Below, in pieces: positions 45,466 through 53,755 of a DNA stretch of 64,000 nucleotides. The stretch is from NCBI RefSeq assembly GCF_003751265.1, contig NZ_RJKN01000011.1, positions 1-64,000 on the forward strand, read 5' to 3'. The notes below the pieces were generated by a model. It saw only the letters and a program-made list of their open reading frames with translations. It searched no databases and was not told the DNA's origin. Source of the DNA: Pseudokineococcus lusitanus. GTDB taxonomy: Bacteria; Actinomycetota; Actinomycetes; Actinomycetales; Quadrisphaeraceae. A program made the position numbers and the translations under genes. Position 1 is the first letter of the stretch, and each line of letters starts with the position of its first letter.

Positions 45466-46274
45466 GCGCACCTCCGGGCGGGCGGGCGCGGCAGGTGCCG
45501 CGCGGCCGTCGTCAGCTCGGCGGCAGCCGGCTGCGGGCCCGAGCGTAGACGGGCGCGGGGGCGCCCGGAGACGGACCGCACCACGGCCGCGGGCCCGGGG
45601 GAGGTGTCCGACCGCCCGACACCCGGCCGACACCGGCCCGACGCGCGGGCGTCACCGGGGCCCCGACGGGCCCGGCACGGACCTCCGGGGACGCCCCGTC
45701 GTTCCGGCCGGGGGCGGCCGCCCCGGCGCCGCCCGCCCCGTGCCGGGGGACGGCCGCGACGACCGCCCGGGGCGCACGCGGTCACGGCGCGGTCACGGGC
45801 CGGGCACGGCGCGGTCACGTGCGGCGGACGGCCCCCTGGCGTCCGCGGGGACCGGCGGGACGGCGCCCTCCGGGTGGTGCATGATGCGCCCTCGTCCAGG
45901 CCGTCCGGACGGCCGCCGCACGCCCGCGCCCGCGGGCATGACCGGCGCCCCCCGGACGTTCTGGCGTCCGAGGGCAGGGGTGCCCGACCGCGACGCCGTC
46001 CCGTGGGGACGCGCGCGGCACGCCACCCCGCCCGGCCCGCGCCGCAGGTGGTCGAGGACACGGCCCCGCACGGCCCGCCGTCGACCGCCGTGCTGCGGAC
46101 GCGCGGTGCGGGTGGTACTGAGCGTCACCGGGCAGCACCGTGCGCAGCGAGCGTGGGGAGCGGTGGCGCGGGGCCGGGCACGAGGCCCCCACGGCACCGG
46201 GCACGAGAGCAGCACCAGGGCGCCGCCAGGCGAGCAGCACGAGCGACACGAGGGACACGAGGGGAACCGGCGAC
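45466..46274. other. 809-bp intergenic region before DUF4193 gene
   Basis: The longest gap in the window. Open frames exist on both strands, but none has a ribosome site or recognisable protein. The most regular structure is the 11-bp direct-repeat cluster at 45778-45821. The last ~100 bp are rich in short CACGAG-type repeats and contain an AGGGGA-like ribosome site before ATG 46275. I cannot name a promoter. Confidence 0.55.
45778..45821. repeat. 4 x 11-bp direct repeats
   Basis: GCGGTCACG starts at 45778, 45789 and 45811. The slot at 45800 holds a 7/9 match (CCGGGCACG). Exact 11-bp spacing puts every copy on the same DNA face. Upstream of the DUF4193 gene by ~450 bp and of the small minus-strand gene by ~310 bp. 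Confidence 0.8.
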
Positions 46275-46577
46275 ATGGCCACCGACTACGACGCACCGCG
46301 CAAGACCGACGACGAGCTCAACGAGGACTCCATCGAGGAGCTCAAGGCCCGCCGCGCCGACCAGAGCTCCGGCAAGGTGGACGAGGACGAGACGGAGGCG
46401 GCCGAGGGCTTCGAGCTCCCCGGCGCCGACCTGTCGAACGAGGAGCTGTCGGTGCGGGTCCTCCCGCGCCAGGCGGACGAGTTCACCTGCTCGTCCTGCT
46501 TCCTCGTCCACCACCGCAGCCAGCTCTCGCCGGAGTCGACGGCGAGCCGGCTCGTCTGCACGGAGTGCGCGGCCTGA
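46275..46577 (+). CDS. DUF4193 family zinc-ribbon protein
   Basis: 100 aa from ATG 46275. Acidic first 60 residues ([20 protein letters not shown]), then a zinc ribbon with CSSC and CTEC about 30 residues apart ([15 protein letters not shown]). Matches DUF4193 (Rv2699c-like), nearly universal in actinomycetes and close to dut. Function unknown; the fold suggests association with RNA polymerase or nucleic acid (inference). Confidence 0.93.
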   Translation: MATDYDAPRKTDDELNEDSIEELKARRADQSSGKVDEDETEAAEGFELPGADLSNEELSVRVLPRQADEFTCSSCFLVHHRSQLSPESTASRLVCTECAA

Positions 46578-46591
46578 CGACGCCGCACGGG

Positions 46592-46633
46592 CGACGGCCC
46601 GGGCACCGGCACCCGCCGGCGCCCGGGCTGTCG
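46592..46633. terminator. Hairpin after DUF4193 gene
   Basis: CGACGGCCCGGGC (46592-46604) pairs with 46621-46633 with one G-U pair. Lies between convergent genes (DUF4193 and DUF3093). Confidence 0.65.
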
Positions 46634-46672
46634 TGCGTCCGGGGGAGGCGCGGCCCGGTGGAGGGGGTCCCG

Positions 46673-47188
46673 TCAGCCCCGCGGCTGCAGCGCGGCGGCC
46701 AGCCGGCGGGGGCGGTGGGTCGAGACGAGCCAGTAGGGCGCCGGGTCGTCGGGGTCGGTGACCTCCACGCGCACGACGCCGTCGGCCCAGCCCCGCATGA
46801 GCACGTGCGCGCGCGCGTCGAGCGCGGGCCCACGCTGCTGCCGGGCGTCCTCGCCGTCGTAGCCGGTGGCCGCGCCGAGCTCGGCCAACGGGATCCGCGC
46901 CCGCCCCGCCCGCAGCTCGCCGTCCGCCACCTCGACGACGGGGCTCCACGCGAGGAGGACCGCCGCGACGACCCCCGCGACGACGACCACCACGACGGCG
47001 ACGACGCCGACGCCGAGCGGTCCGGCGGCCAGGCCGGCGAGGGCGGCCAGCGCCGGCGCCGCCACCCAGCTGCCGGCCGAGGGGAGCACGCGCTCGCGGT
47101 AGGCGGCCGCCCCGGGGGCCGTGCCGCCGCCGGTCCCGCCGGTGCTGCCCGTGCCGTCCGTGCCGTCCGTGCTGCTGCCCCTCACCAC
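46673..47188 (-). CDS. DUF3093 family membrane protein
   Basis: 171 aa from GTG 47188 (the adjacent GTG is also possible). Gly/Thr-rich start, then [18 protein letters not shown], two hydrophobic helices, and a conserved soluble part: [56 protein letters not shown]. Matches DUF3093 (Rv2698-like). Unknown role; beside dut in mycobacteria as here. Confidence 0.9.
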   Translation of the reverse strand: MVRGSSTDGTDGTGSTGGTGGGTAPGAAAYRERVLPSAGSWVAAPALAALAGLAAGPLGVGVVAVVVVVVAGVVAAVLLAWSPVVEVADGELRAGRARIPLAELGAATGYDGEDARQQRGPALDARAHVLMRGWADGVVRVEVTDPDDPAPYWLVSTHRPRRLAAALQPRG

Positions 47189-47194
47189 CGGCCC

Positions 47195-47200
47195 AGCGTC
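47195..47200 (-). promoter_or_regulatory. -10-like element, leaderless DUF3093 gene
   Basis: Minus-strand GACGCT ends 6 nt before GTG 47188. Confidence 0.4.
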
Positions 47201-47270
47201 CCACGGCCGCCCGGGCGGACCTCGCGCGCACCTCGGGCAGACCTCGGGCCGACCTCGCGCGCCCCGGGGC

Positions 47271-47276
47271 TAGGGT
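47271..47276 (+). promoter_or_regulatory. -10 element, leaderless dut
   Basis: TAGGGT ends 8 nt before GTG 47285. Confidence 0.6.
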
Positions 47277-47284
47277 TCCCACCC

Positions 47285-47881
47285 GTGGAGGCAGAGGGCG
47301 CGGGGGCGCCGGCGGCGCCCGAGGTGGTGCCCGTGCGCGTGCGCCGTCTCGACCCCGACCTGCCGCTGCCGCGCTACGCCGTCGCCGGGGACGCCGGGGC
47401 CGACCTCCTGGCCCGCCACGACGTCGAGCTGCCGCCCGGGGGCCGGGCCACCGTGCCGACGGGCCTGGCGCTCGCGCTGCCCGAGGGCTACGCCGGCTTC
47501 GTCCACCCCCGGTCCGGGCTCGCCGCCCGGCACGGGGTGACGACGCTCAACGGGCCCGGCACCGTGGACGCCGGGTACCGGGGCGAGGTGATGGTGACCC
47601 TGCTCAACACCGACCCCGAGCACGCCTTCACCGTCCGCCGCGGCGACCGGGTGGCCCAGCTCGTCGTCCAGCGCGTCGCGCGGGCCGAGCTCGTCGTCGT
47701 CGACGAGCTCCCGCCCTCGCCGCGCGGGGAGGGCGGGCACGGGTCCACCGGCGGCTGGTCGCCCCCGGGCGACGGCCGTGCCACCGTGGGACCGCGGACG
47801 ACCCCCGACGGGGGACCGCTGACGAGCACCGAGATGTCGACCACCGGGGACCAGCGCGTCCCCGGGGAGGAGCAGCCGTGA
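47285..47881 (+). CDS. dut: dUTP diphosphatase
   Basis: 198 aa from GTG 47285. Trimeric dUTPase, dUTP to dUMP and PPi. Motif 1 [10 protein letters not shown], motif 2 [11 protein letters not shown], motif 3 [15 protein letters not shown] with the catalytic Asp, motif 4 [10 protein letters not shown], and motif 5 [11 protein letters not shown]. After motif 5, where most dUTPases end, there are about 45 more residues, hydrophilic and disordered. First of a run dut-DUF3710-OB-DUF3159 with overlapping ends. Confidence 0.95.
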   Translation: MEAEGAGAPAAPEVVPVRVRRLDPDLPLPRYAVAGDAGADLLARHDVELPPGGRATVPTGLALALPEGYAGFVHPRSGLAARHGVTTLNGPGTVDAGYRGEVMVTLLNTDPEHAFTVRRGDRVAQLVVQRVARAELVVVDELPPSPRGEGGHGSTGGWSPPGDGRATVGPRTTPDGGPLTSTEMSTTGDQRVPGEEQP

Positions 47882-48858
47882 AGTGGCGTCGCAGCAAGGC
47901 CGACCGCGAGGAGGCCGCCGCCCCGGCGGAGGCCGCTCCCGAGGGGGCGCCCGGGTCGTCCGACGCGGCGGCCGCCGGCACGGACGAGCTCGAGGACGCG
48001 CAGGCCGTGGCCGACCGCGCCGCCGCGGTGGCCGCCGAGGCGGAGGCCGAGCGGCAGCGCACCGCCGCGCTGGCGCGCGAGGCCCGCCGTCGCCGCGAGG
48101 GCCCCTTCGACGCCGAGGAGGTCTCCGAGGAGGAGGCCGCCCGCCCGCGCGTCGACCTGGGCGCCCTGCGCCTGCCGGCCGTCCAGGGCATGGAGCTCCG
48201 CCTCGAGATGGAGGAGGGCACGCAGCGCGTCATCGGCGCCGTCGTCGTCCTCGCCGGCTCCACGCTGCAGCTGCAGGCCTTCGCGGCCCCGCGCACCGAG
48301 GGCATCTGGGACGAGGTCCGCGCCGAGATCCGCAGCCAGGTCGCCCGCCAGGGCGGCGCGGCCGAGGACGGCGAGGGCCCCTTCGGCCCCGAGCTGCTGG
48401 CCCGTCTGCCGATGCGCACCGAGGACGGCCGCACGGGCGCCCGCGCGGTCCGCTTCACGGGCGTCGACGGCCCCCGCTGGTTCGTCCGGGCCGTCGTCGG
48501 CGGCCGCGCCGCCGTCGACCCGGCCGCGTGGGCCCCGCTCGAGCGGCTGCTGCGCGGCGTCGTCGTCGTCCGGGGCGCCGACGCGATGGCCCCCCGGGAC
48601 CTGCTGCCGCTCAAGCTGCCGCCGCAGGACCAGGCCCGGCCGGCCGGGGCCCGTCCCGACGGCGCCCCCGCCGACGGGGCGGCGGACGCGGCCGCCGGTC
48701 CCGCCGAGGCCGCCCCGGCCGACGCCGCGGGCCCCGACGCCCCCGTGCGTCCCACGGGCGACGTCGGCGCCCCGCCCCCCGGCACGCCGGACGGCGAGGA
48801 CCCGCTCGGCCCGCTCGACCCCTTCCGCCGCGGCCCCGAGATCACGGAGCGTCGCTGA
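47878..48858 (+). CDS. DUF3710 family protein
   Basis: 326 aa from GTG 47878, overlapping dut by 4 nt. N-terminal ~90 residues are an Ala/Glu-rich coiled coil. The DUF3710 core (~95-250) includes [64 protein letters not shown] and a [10 protein letters not shown] ending. C-terminal 70 residues are Pro/Ala-rich. The family (Rv2696c-like) is actinobacterial, of unknown function. Confidence 0.92.
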   Translation: MKWRRSKADREEAAAPAEAAPEGAPGSSDAAAAGTDELEDAQAVADRAAAVAAEAEAERQRTAALAREARRRREGPFDAEEVSEEEAARPRVDLGALRLPAVQGMELRLEMEEGTQRVIGAVVVLAGSTLQLQAFAAPRTEGIWDEVRAEIRSQVARQGGAAEDGEGPFGPELLARLPMRTEDGRTGARAVRFTGVDGPRWFVRAVVGGRAAVDPAAWAPLERLLRGVVVVRGADAMAPRDLLPLKLPPQDQARPAGARPDGAPADGAADAAAGPAEAAPADAAGPDAPVRPTGDVGAPPPGTPDGEDPLGPLDPFRRGPEITERR

Positions 48859-49247
48859 TGGGCGCCCTGGCCGGGCTGCGCGGCGCGATGACCCGCTACG
48901 GCAGCCGGGAGCAGATGCACGCGGCCGCCGAGCAGGCCGAGTCCGCCCGCGAGGGCGGCAGCCCCTGCGCCTCGCTCGGCGACCGCCACCGGGCCCGTGT
49001 CTGCGGCACCCTCCACCGGGTCACGCTGCGGCCGCGCTCGGGCACCCCCGCCCTCGAGGCGGAGGTCTTCGACGGGTCGGGGACGCTGTCGGTCATCTGG
49101 CTCGGCCGCCGGGAGATCCCGGGCGTCGAGGCGGGCCGCCGCATCAAGGTCGAGGGGCTCGTCAGCGTCGTCGACCACCACGCCGTGATGTACAACCCCC
49201 GCTACGAGCTGGTCCCCACGGGCGCCCCCGCGCACCAGGCCCCGTGA
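48858..49247 (+). CDS. OB-fold nucleic-acid-binding protein
   Basis: 129 aa from ATG 48858, sharing its A with the previous stop (TGATG). A single OB-fold: RARVCGTLHRVTLRPRSGTP, ALEAEVFDGSGTLSVIWLGR, GRRIKVEGLVSVVDHHAVMYNP. This is the tRNA-anticodon-type OB domain seen in Rv2694c-like proteins. It may bind RNA or ssDNA. Conserved place between DUF3710 and DUF3159. Confidence 0.88.
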   Translation: MGALAGLRGAMTRYGSREQMHAAAEQAESAREGGSPCASLGDRHRARVCGTLHRVTLRPRSGTPALEAEVFDGSGTLSVIWLGRREIPGVEAGRRIKVEGLVSVVDHHAVMYNPRYELVPTGAPAHQAP

Positions 49248-50092
49248 GCGGCCCCGCGCCCGAGCACGGGGGAGCGCCCGGCGCCCCGGACGGCGGCCGC
49301 GGCGGGGACGGCGACGTCCCCGAGCCGGTCGCCGCGGCGGCGGCCCCCGGCGCCGACGGCGCGGCCGGGCCGGCCGGCACGACGGGGCGCCCTTCGGCGC
49401 GCTCCGGCCTCGCGGCCGTCGCGGGCCCCGACTTCTCCGTCGCCGAGGCGCTCGGCGGGCCCCGCGGCATCGCCGAGGTCGCGCTGCCGACGCTCGTCTT
49501 CGTCACCGTCTTCTCGCTCACGCGGGACCTGCGGACGGCGGGCCTCGCCGCGGTCGGCGCCTCCGTCGTCCTCGTCCTGGCCCGGGTCGTCACCCGCAGC
49601 TCGCCCAACCAGGCGCTGTCGGGGCTCGTCGGCGTCGCCGTGTGCGCGCTCGTGGCGTCCCGGACGGGCGAGGCCCGCGACTTCTTCGCCCTCGGCCTGC
49701 TGACGAACGTCGTCTACGCCGCCGTCTACGCCGTCTCGACCCTGCCGACGCCGGGCTTCCGCGTCCCCTTCACGCAGGGGCGGCGGCGCGTGCCCGCCGG
49801 CCCGTGGCCCGTGCTGGGCCTCGCCCTCGGCTTCGTCACCGGCGAGGGCCTCGCGTGGAAGCAGGACCCCCGGCGCCTGCGGGTCTACGTCCAGGTGACC
49901 TGGGTGTGGATCTCCGTCTTCGTCCTGCGGCTCCTCGTCCAGGGCCCGCTGTACCTCGCCGACGCCGTCGGCGCCCTCGGCGTCGCCCGCCTCTTCATGG
50001 GCTTCCCGCTCTTCGGCCTCGCCGCGTACGTGACGTGGGTGCTCGTCCGCCGCGTGCCGGCGACGCGGCCCGAGGACGTCGCCGGCCGCTGA
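49244..50092 (+). CDS. DUF3159 family membrane protein
   Basis: 282 aa from GTG 49244, overlapping the OB-fold gene. The first ~55 residues are disordered; then about five to six membrane helices with DUF3159 signatures: LGGPRGIAEVALPTLVFVTVF, SSPNQALSGLVGVAVCAL, SRTGEARDFFALGLLTNVVY (each near membrane ends), and VQGPLYLADAVGALGVARL. Rv2693c-like. Unknown function, next to the ceoBC K+ regulators. Confidence 0.9.
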   Translation: MSGPAPEHGGAPGAPDGGRGGDGDVPEPVAAAAAPGADGAAGPAGTTGRPSARSGLAAVAGPDFSVAEALGGPRGIAEVALPTLVFVTVFSLTRDLRTAGLAAVGASVVLVLARVVTRSSPNQALSGLVGVAVCALVASRTGEARDFFALGLLTNVVYAAVYAVSTLPTPGFRVPFTQGRRRVPAGPWPVLGLALGFVTGEGLAWKQDPRRLRVYVQVTWVWISVFVLRLLVQGPLYLADAVGALGVARLFMGFPLFGLAAYVTWVLVRRVPATRPEDVAGR

Positions 50093-50103
50093 CCGCTCCC
50101 CGC

Positions 50104-50153
50104 CACGACGACGGCGGCCGCATCCCCCGGGGGGTGCGGCCGCCGTCGTCGTG
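50104..50153. terminator. 19-bp hairpin between convergent genes
   Basis: 50104-50122 pairs perfectly with 50135-50153, and C-run/G-run bases extend the stem inside. It separates the convergent DUF3159 and CeoC genes, so it is likely bidirectional. Confidence 0.85.
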
Positions 50154-50163
50154 GGGCCGGGCG

Positions 50164-50847
50164 TCAGGCGCCCGCGGTGCCCTGCGCGTGGCGCCCCGTC
50201 CGCAGCAGCGCGTGGAGCTGCTCGGCGTCCTCCTCGCCGACGAGGAGGAGCAGCTCGTCCCGGCCCTCGAGCACGTCGTCCTCCGAGGGCGCCAGCGGCC
50301 TCCCGTCGCGGACGAGGCCGACGAGCACCGTGTCCGGCGGCCACGTCATCGCCCCCACGGGCGTCCCGGCGAGGTCGGCGTCGTCGGGGAGGGTGTACCC
50401 GACGAGCCGGGAGCCGCCGCGGAAGGAGAAGACCTCGACGACGTCGCCGACGGCCACCGCCTCCTCGACGAGCGCCGTCATGAGCCGCGGCGTGGAGACC
50501 ATGACGTCGACGCCCCACGCCTCGTCGAACATCCACTCGTTCTTCGGGTTGTTGACGCGCGCGACGGTCCGCGGCACGCCGAACTCCGTCTTGGCGAGGA
50601 GGGACACGACGAGGTTGGCCTTGTCGTCGCCCGTCGCGGCGACGACGACGTCGGTGCTCTCGAGCCCGGCCTCGCCGAGCGAGCCGATCTCGCAGGCGTC
50701 GGCCAGCAGCCAGCGGGCGCCGGGCACCGACGCCCGGCCGACGTTGTCGGGGTTCTTGTCGACGAGCAGGACGTCGTGGCCGCTGGCCAGCAGCTCGCGG
50801 GCGATGGAGCGCCCCACGCTGCCCGCACCGGCGATGAGCACGCGCAC
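50164..50847 (-). CDS. TrkA-family K+ uptake regulator, CeoC-like
   Basis: 227 aa from GTG 50847 with GAGGAG 6 nt upstream. RCK/TrkA-N Rossmann domain: VRVLIAGAGSVGRSIARELL (GxGxxG), acid in VLLVDKNPDN, DVVVAATGDDKANLV. C-terminal TrkA-C domain with FRGGSRLVGYTLPDD. Binds NAD(H) and probably gates a potassium transporter. Paired with the CeoB-like gene 83 bp upstream, as ceoBC in mycobacteria. Confidence 0.92.
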   Translation of the reverse strand: MRVLIAGAGSVGRSIARELLASGHDVLLVDKNPDNVGRASVPGARWLLADACEIGSLGEAGLESTDVVVAATGDDKANLVVSLLAKTEFGVPRTVARVNNPKNEWMFDEAWGVDVMVSTPRLMTALVEEAVAVGDVVEVFSFRGGSRLVGYTLPDDADLAGTPVGAMTWPPDTVLVGLVRDGRPLAPSEDDVLEGRDELLLLVGEEDAEQLHALLRTGRHAQGTAGA

Positions 50848-50883
50848 GGTGGCTCCTCGGGTGGTCGCAGGTCCCGGCGGGCC

Positions 50884-50909
50884 GGGCGGTCGGGTCGGGC
50901 GGTCGGGTC
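50884..50909. repeat. 2 x 13-bp tandem repeat
   Basis: GGGCGGTCGGGTC occurs twice in tandem, followed by a partial third copy, between the two trkA-type genes. Probably replication slippage in spacer DNA. Confidence 0.7.
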
Positions 50910-50930
50910 GGGCGTCGCCGCGCGGCGGGC

Positions 50931-51593
50931 TCAGCCGGGCTCGGGGCCCGCGTCGAGCGCCTTCTCGACCGCCGTGAGGCGGTCGTCCGGCACGAGCAGG
51001 TGGAGGACGTCGCCGTCCTGGTGCACGGTGTCCGGGCCCGGGAGCCGCGCCGCGCCCAGGCGGGTGACGAAGGCGACGCGCGTGGCGGTGGCGCGCTCGA
51101 GGTCGACGAGGCGGTGCCCCGCCCACGACGGCGGCACCGCCACCTCGGCGAGGTGGACCGCACCCGTGGCGTCGGTCCAGTCGGGGACGACGCCGCGCGG
51201 CAGCAGCCGGCGGACCATCTGGTCGGCCGTCCAGCGGACGGTCGCGACGGTGGGGATCCCGAGCCGCTCGAAGACCTCGGCGCGCGCCGAGTCGTAGATC
51301 CGGGCGGCGACGTGCTCGACGCCGAAGACCTCCCGGGCGGTCCGCGCCGCGAGGATGTTCGAGTTGTCGCCGCTGCTGACGGCCGCGAAGGCGTACGCCT
51401 CCCCGGTCCCCGCCTCGCGGAGGACGTCCCGGTCGAAGCCGACGCCCTTGACGGTCCGGCCCTCGAAGTCGTCGCCGAGCCGGCGGAACGCCTGCGGGTC
51501 CTGGTCGACGACGGCGACGCCGTGGCCGCGGCGGGACAGCTCGAGGGCCAGCGTGGAGCCGACGCGGCCGCAGCCCATGACGACGAAGTGCAC
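50931..51593 (-). CDS. TrkA-family K+ uptake regulator, CeoB-like
   Basis: 220 aa from GTG 51593. TrkA-N: HFVVMGCGRVGSTLALELSR (GxGxxG), acid in VAVVDQDPQAF, FAAVSSGDNSNILAARTAR. TrkA-C follows (VPPSWAGHRLVDLERATA). Forms, by family precedent, a complex with its CeoC-like neighbour. Divergent from an APC transporter only 92 bp away, which may be its target (inference). Confidence 0.92.
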   Translation of the reverse strand: MHFVVMGCGRVGSTLALELSRRGHGVAVVDQDPQAFRRLGDDFEGRTVKGVGFDRDVLREAGTGEAYAFAAVSSGDNSNILAARTAREVFGVEHVAARIYDSARAEVFERLGIPTVATVRWTADQMVRRLLPRGVVPDWTDATGAVHLAEVAVPPSWAGHRLVDLERATATRVAFVTRLGAARLPGPDTVHQDGDVLHLLVPDDRLTAVEKALDAGPEPG

Positions 51594-51599
51594 GCCCGG

Positions 51600-51605
51600 A
51601 CGCTA
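51600..51605 (-). promoter_or_regulatory. -10 element, leaderless CeoB-like gene
   Basis: Minus-strand TAGCGT ends 6 nt before GTG 51593. Confidence 0.6.
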
Positions 51606-51673
51606 CCGCCGCGGCGCGCCCCCGTCCGGTGCACGCCGCCCGCGGCCCGCACGGCGTCGCCCGCGCGTGCTCC

Positions 51674-51679
51674 TACCAT
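51674..51679 (+). promoter_or_regulatory. -10 element, leaderless APC transporter
   Basis: TACCAT ends 6 nt before GTG 51686, fixing that start. With the facing TAGCGT it makes a compact divergent promoter pair. Confidence 0.6.
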
Positions 51680-51685
51680 CACGCC

Positions 51686-53755
51686 GTGCAGCACATCGCC
51701 GACGGCGCCAAGCGTCTCGTGCTCGGCCGGCCCTTCTCCAGCGACCGCCTCGGCCACACCCTCCTGCCGAAGCGGCTGGCGCTCCCGGTGTTCGCCTCGG
51801 ACGCGCTGTCGTCCGTGGCGTACGCGCCGGACGAGATCTTCCTGACGCTGGCCATCGCGGGCGTGGCCTCGTACACGCTCTCGCCGTGGATCGGCGTGGC
51901 GGTCGTCGTCGTCATGGTCGTCGTCATCGCCTCGTACCGGCAGAACGTCCACGCCTACCCGTCGGGCGGCGGGGACTACGAGGTCGCCACGACCAACCTC
52001 GGCCCCCGGGCCGGCCTCGTCGTCGCGAGCGCCCTGCTCGTCGACTACGTCCTCACCGTCGCGGTGTCGATCTCGTCGGGGGCGCAGTACGCCGCCTCCG
52101 CGCTGCCCTTCCTGCGCGGCCACGAGACGAGCCTCGCCGTCGGGCTCGTGCTGCTCCTCATGGCGATGAACCTGCGGGGCGTCCGGGAGTCCGGGACGGC
52201 CTTCGCCGTCCCCACCTACGTCTTCATGGCCTCGATGCTCGCGATGCTCGGGTGGGGCACCTTCCGGGTCCTCACCGGTGACACGCCGGTCGTCGAGAGC
52301 GCCTCGCTCGAGCTCATGCCGGAGCCGGGCTACGAGGAGGGCCTCACGGGCCTCGTCGGCGCCTTCCTCGTCATGCGCGCCTTCTCGTCCGGGTGCGCCG
52401 CGCTGACCGGCGTCGAGGCCATCAGCAACGGCGTCCCCGCCTTCGAGAAGCCGAAGAGCCGCAACGCCGCGACGACGCTCGCGCTGCTCGGCGCCACGGC
52501 CGTGACGCTGCTCATGGGCGTCATCGTCCTCGCCAACGTCACGGGCCTGCAGTTCGCCGAGCTGCCCGCCACCCAGCTGTCGCGCGACGGCGTGCCCGTC
52601 GGCGACGGCTACGTCCAGGACCCCGTCATCGGCCAGCTGGCCCGGGCGGTCTTCGACAGCGCGCCGTTCGCCTTCTTCGTCGTGACGGCCGCCACCGGCC
52701 TCATCCTCGTGCTGGCGGCCAACACGGCCTTCAACGGCTTCCCGGTGCTCGGCTCGATCCTCGCCCGCGACGGCTGGCTGCCCCGCCAGCTCCACACGCG
52801 CGGCGACCGGCTGGCCTTCTCCAACGGCATCCTGCTGCTGGCCGGCGCGGCGGTCGTCCTCGTCATCGCCTTCGACGCCCAGGTCACCCGGCTCATCCAG
52901 CTCTACATCGTCGGGGTCTTCGTCTCCTTCACCCTCAGCCAGCTCGGCATGGTCAGGCACTGGAACCGCCACCTGCGGCTCGAGGGCGACCCCGCCGCCC
53001 GGTCCCGGATGCTGCGCTCGCGGGCCGTCAACGCCGTCGGCCTCGGGCTCACGGGGACGGTCCTCGTCGTCGTCCTCCTCACGAAGTTCACCCGCGGCGC
53101 GTGGATCGCCATCCTCGCGATGGCGGTGCTCTTCGTCCTCATGCGCGGGGTGCAGACGCACTACCGGCGGGTCGCCGAGGAGCTGGCGCTGCCCGACGAG
53201 CTGCAGGGCGGCAAGCTCCTGCCGAGCCGCGTGCGCGCGGTCGTCCTCGTCTCCAAGCTCCACCTGCCGACGCTGCGCGCGGTCGCCTACGCGCGGGCCA
53301 CCCGGCCGTCGTCGCTGGAGGCGCTGACCGTCGCGGTCGACGCCGAGGAGACCCGGGCGCTGCAGCGGGCCTGGGACGCCCGCGGCATCCCCGTGCCGCT
53401 GACGGCGCTGGAGTCGCCGTACCGGGAGATCACCCGGCCCGTCGTCGAGCACGTCCGGGCGCTCCGCCGGGACAACCCCCGCGACCTCGTCGTCGTCTAC
53501 GTGCCCGAGTACGTCGTCGGCCACTGGTGGGAGCAGGTGCTGCACAACCAGAGCGCGCTCCGCCTCAAGTCCCGCCTGCACTTCATCCGCGGGGTCGTCG
53601 TCGCGAGCGTCCCGTGGCAGCTCGCCTCGTCCCAGGGCGCCGACGTCGACGACCGCGTGGCGGCGCCGGGCGACGTGCGCCGGGGCACCGTCGGCGGGGT
53701 CGGCGGCGTCCACGAGCGCGACGGCGGCGGGCCGGGCCCGGAGGTGCGGCGGTGA
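51686..53755 (+). CDS. APC-family transporter with cytoplasmic domain
   Basis: 689 aa from GTG 51686. Begins with KRLVLGRPFSSDRLGHTLLP and LPVFASDALSSVAYAPDEI, hallmarks of the Rv2690c-like APC group. About 12 membrane segments up to residue ~490, including AAALTGVEAISNGVPAF-type helix 6 and LVLAANTAFNGFPVLGSILA. The last ~190 residues are soluble (VLVSKLHLPTLRAVAYARAT, VVVYVPEYVVGHWWEQVLHN), resembling a USP-like domain. Divergent from ceoBC genes; possibly a potassium or amino-acid symporter. Overlaps the methyltransferase by 4 nt. Confidence 0.88.
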   Translation: MQHIADGAKRLVLGRPFSSDRLGHTLLPKRLALPVFASDALSSVAYAPDEIFLTLAIAGVASYTLSPWIGVAVVVVMVVVIASYRQNVHAYPSGGGDYEVATTNLGPRAGLVVASALLVDYVLTVAVSISSGAQYAASALPFLRGHETSLAVGLVLLLMAMNLRGVRESGTAFAVPTYVFMASMLAMLGWGTFRVLTGDTPVVESASLELMPEPGYEEGLTGLVGAFLVMRAFSSGCAALTGVEAISNGVPAFEKPKSRNAATTLALLGATAVTLLMGVIVLANVTGLQFAELPATQLSRDGVPVGDGYVQDPVIGQLARAVFDSAPFAFFVVTAATGLILVLAANTAFNGFPVLGSILARDGWLPRQLHTRGDRLAFSNGILLLAGAAVVLVIAFDAQVTRLIQLYIVGVFVSFTLSQLGMVRHWNRHLRLEGDPAARSRMLRSRAVNAVGLGLTGTVLVVVLLTKFTRGAWIAILAMAVLFVLMRGVQTHYRRVAEELALPDELQGGKLLPSRVRAVVLVSKLHLPTLRAVAYARATRPSSLEALTVAVDAEETRALQRAWDARGIPVPLTALESPYREITRPVVEHVRALRRDNPRDLVVVYVPEYVVGHWWEQVLHNQSALRLKSRLHFIRGVVVASVPWQLASSQGADVDDRVAAPGDVRRGTVGGVGGVHERDGGGPGPEVRR

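Noticed and set aside
45466-46274. Overlapping open frames in the 809-bp gap
   Set aside because: Low-complexity Arg/Pro/Gly translations, no ribosome sites and no recognisable family.
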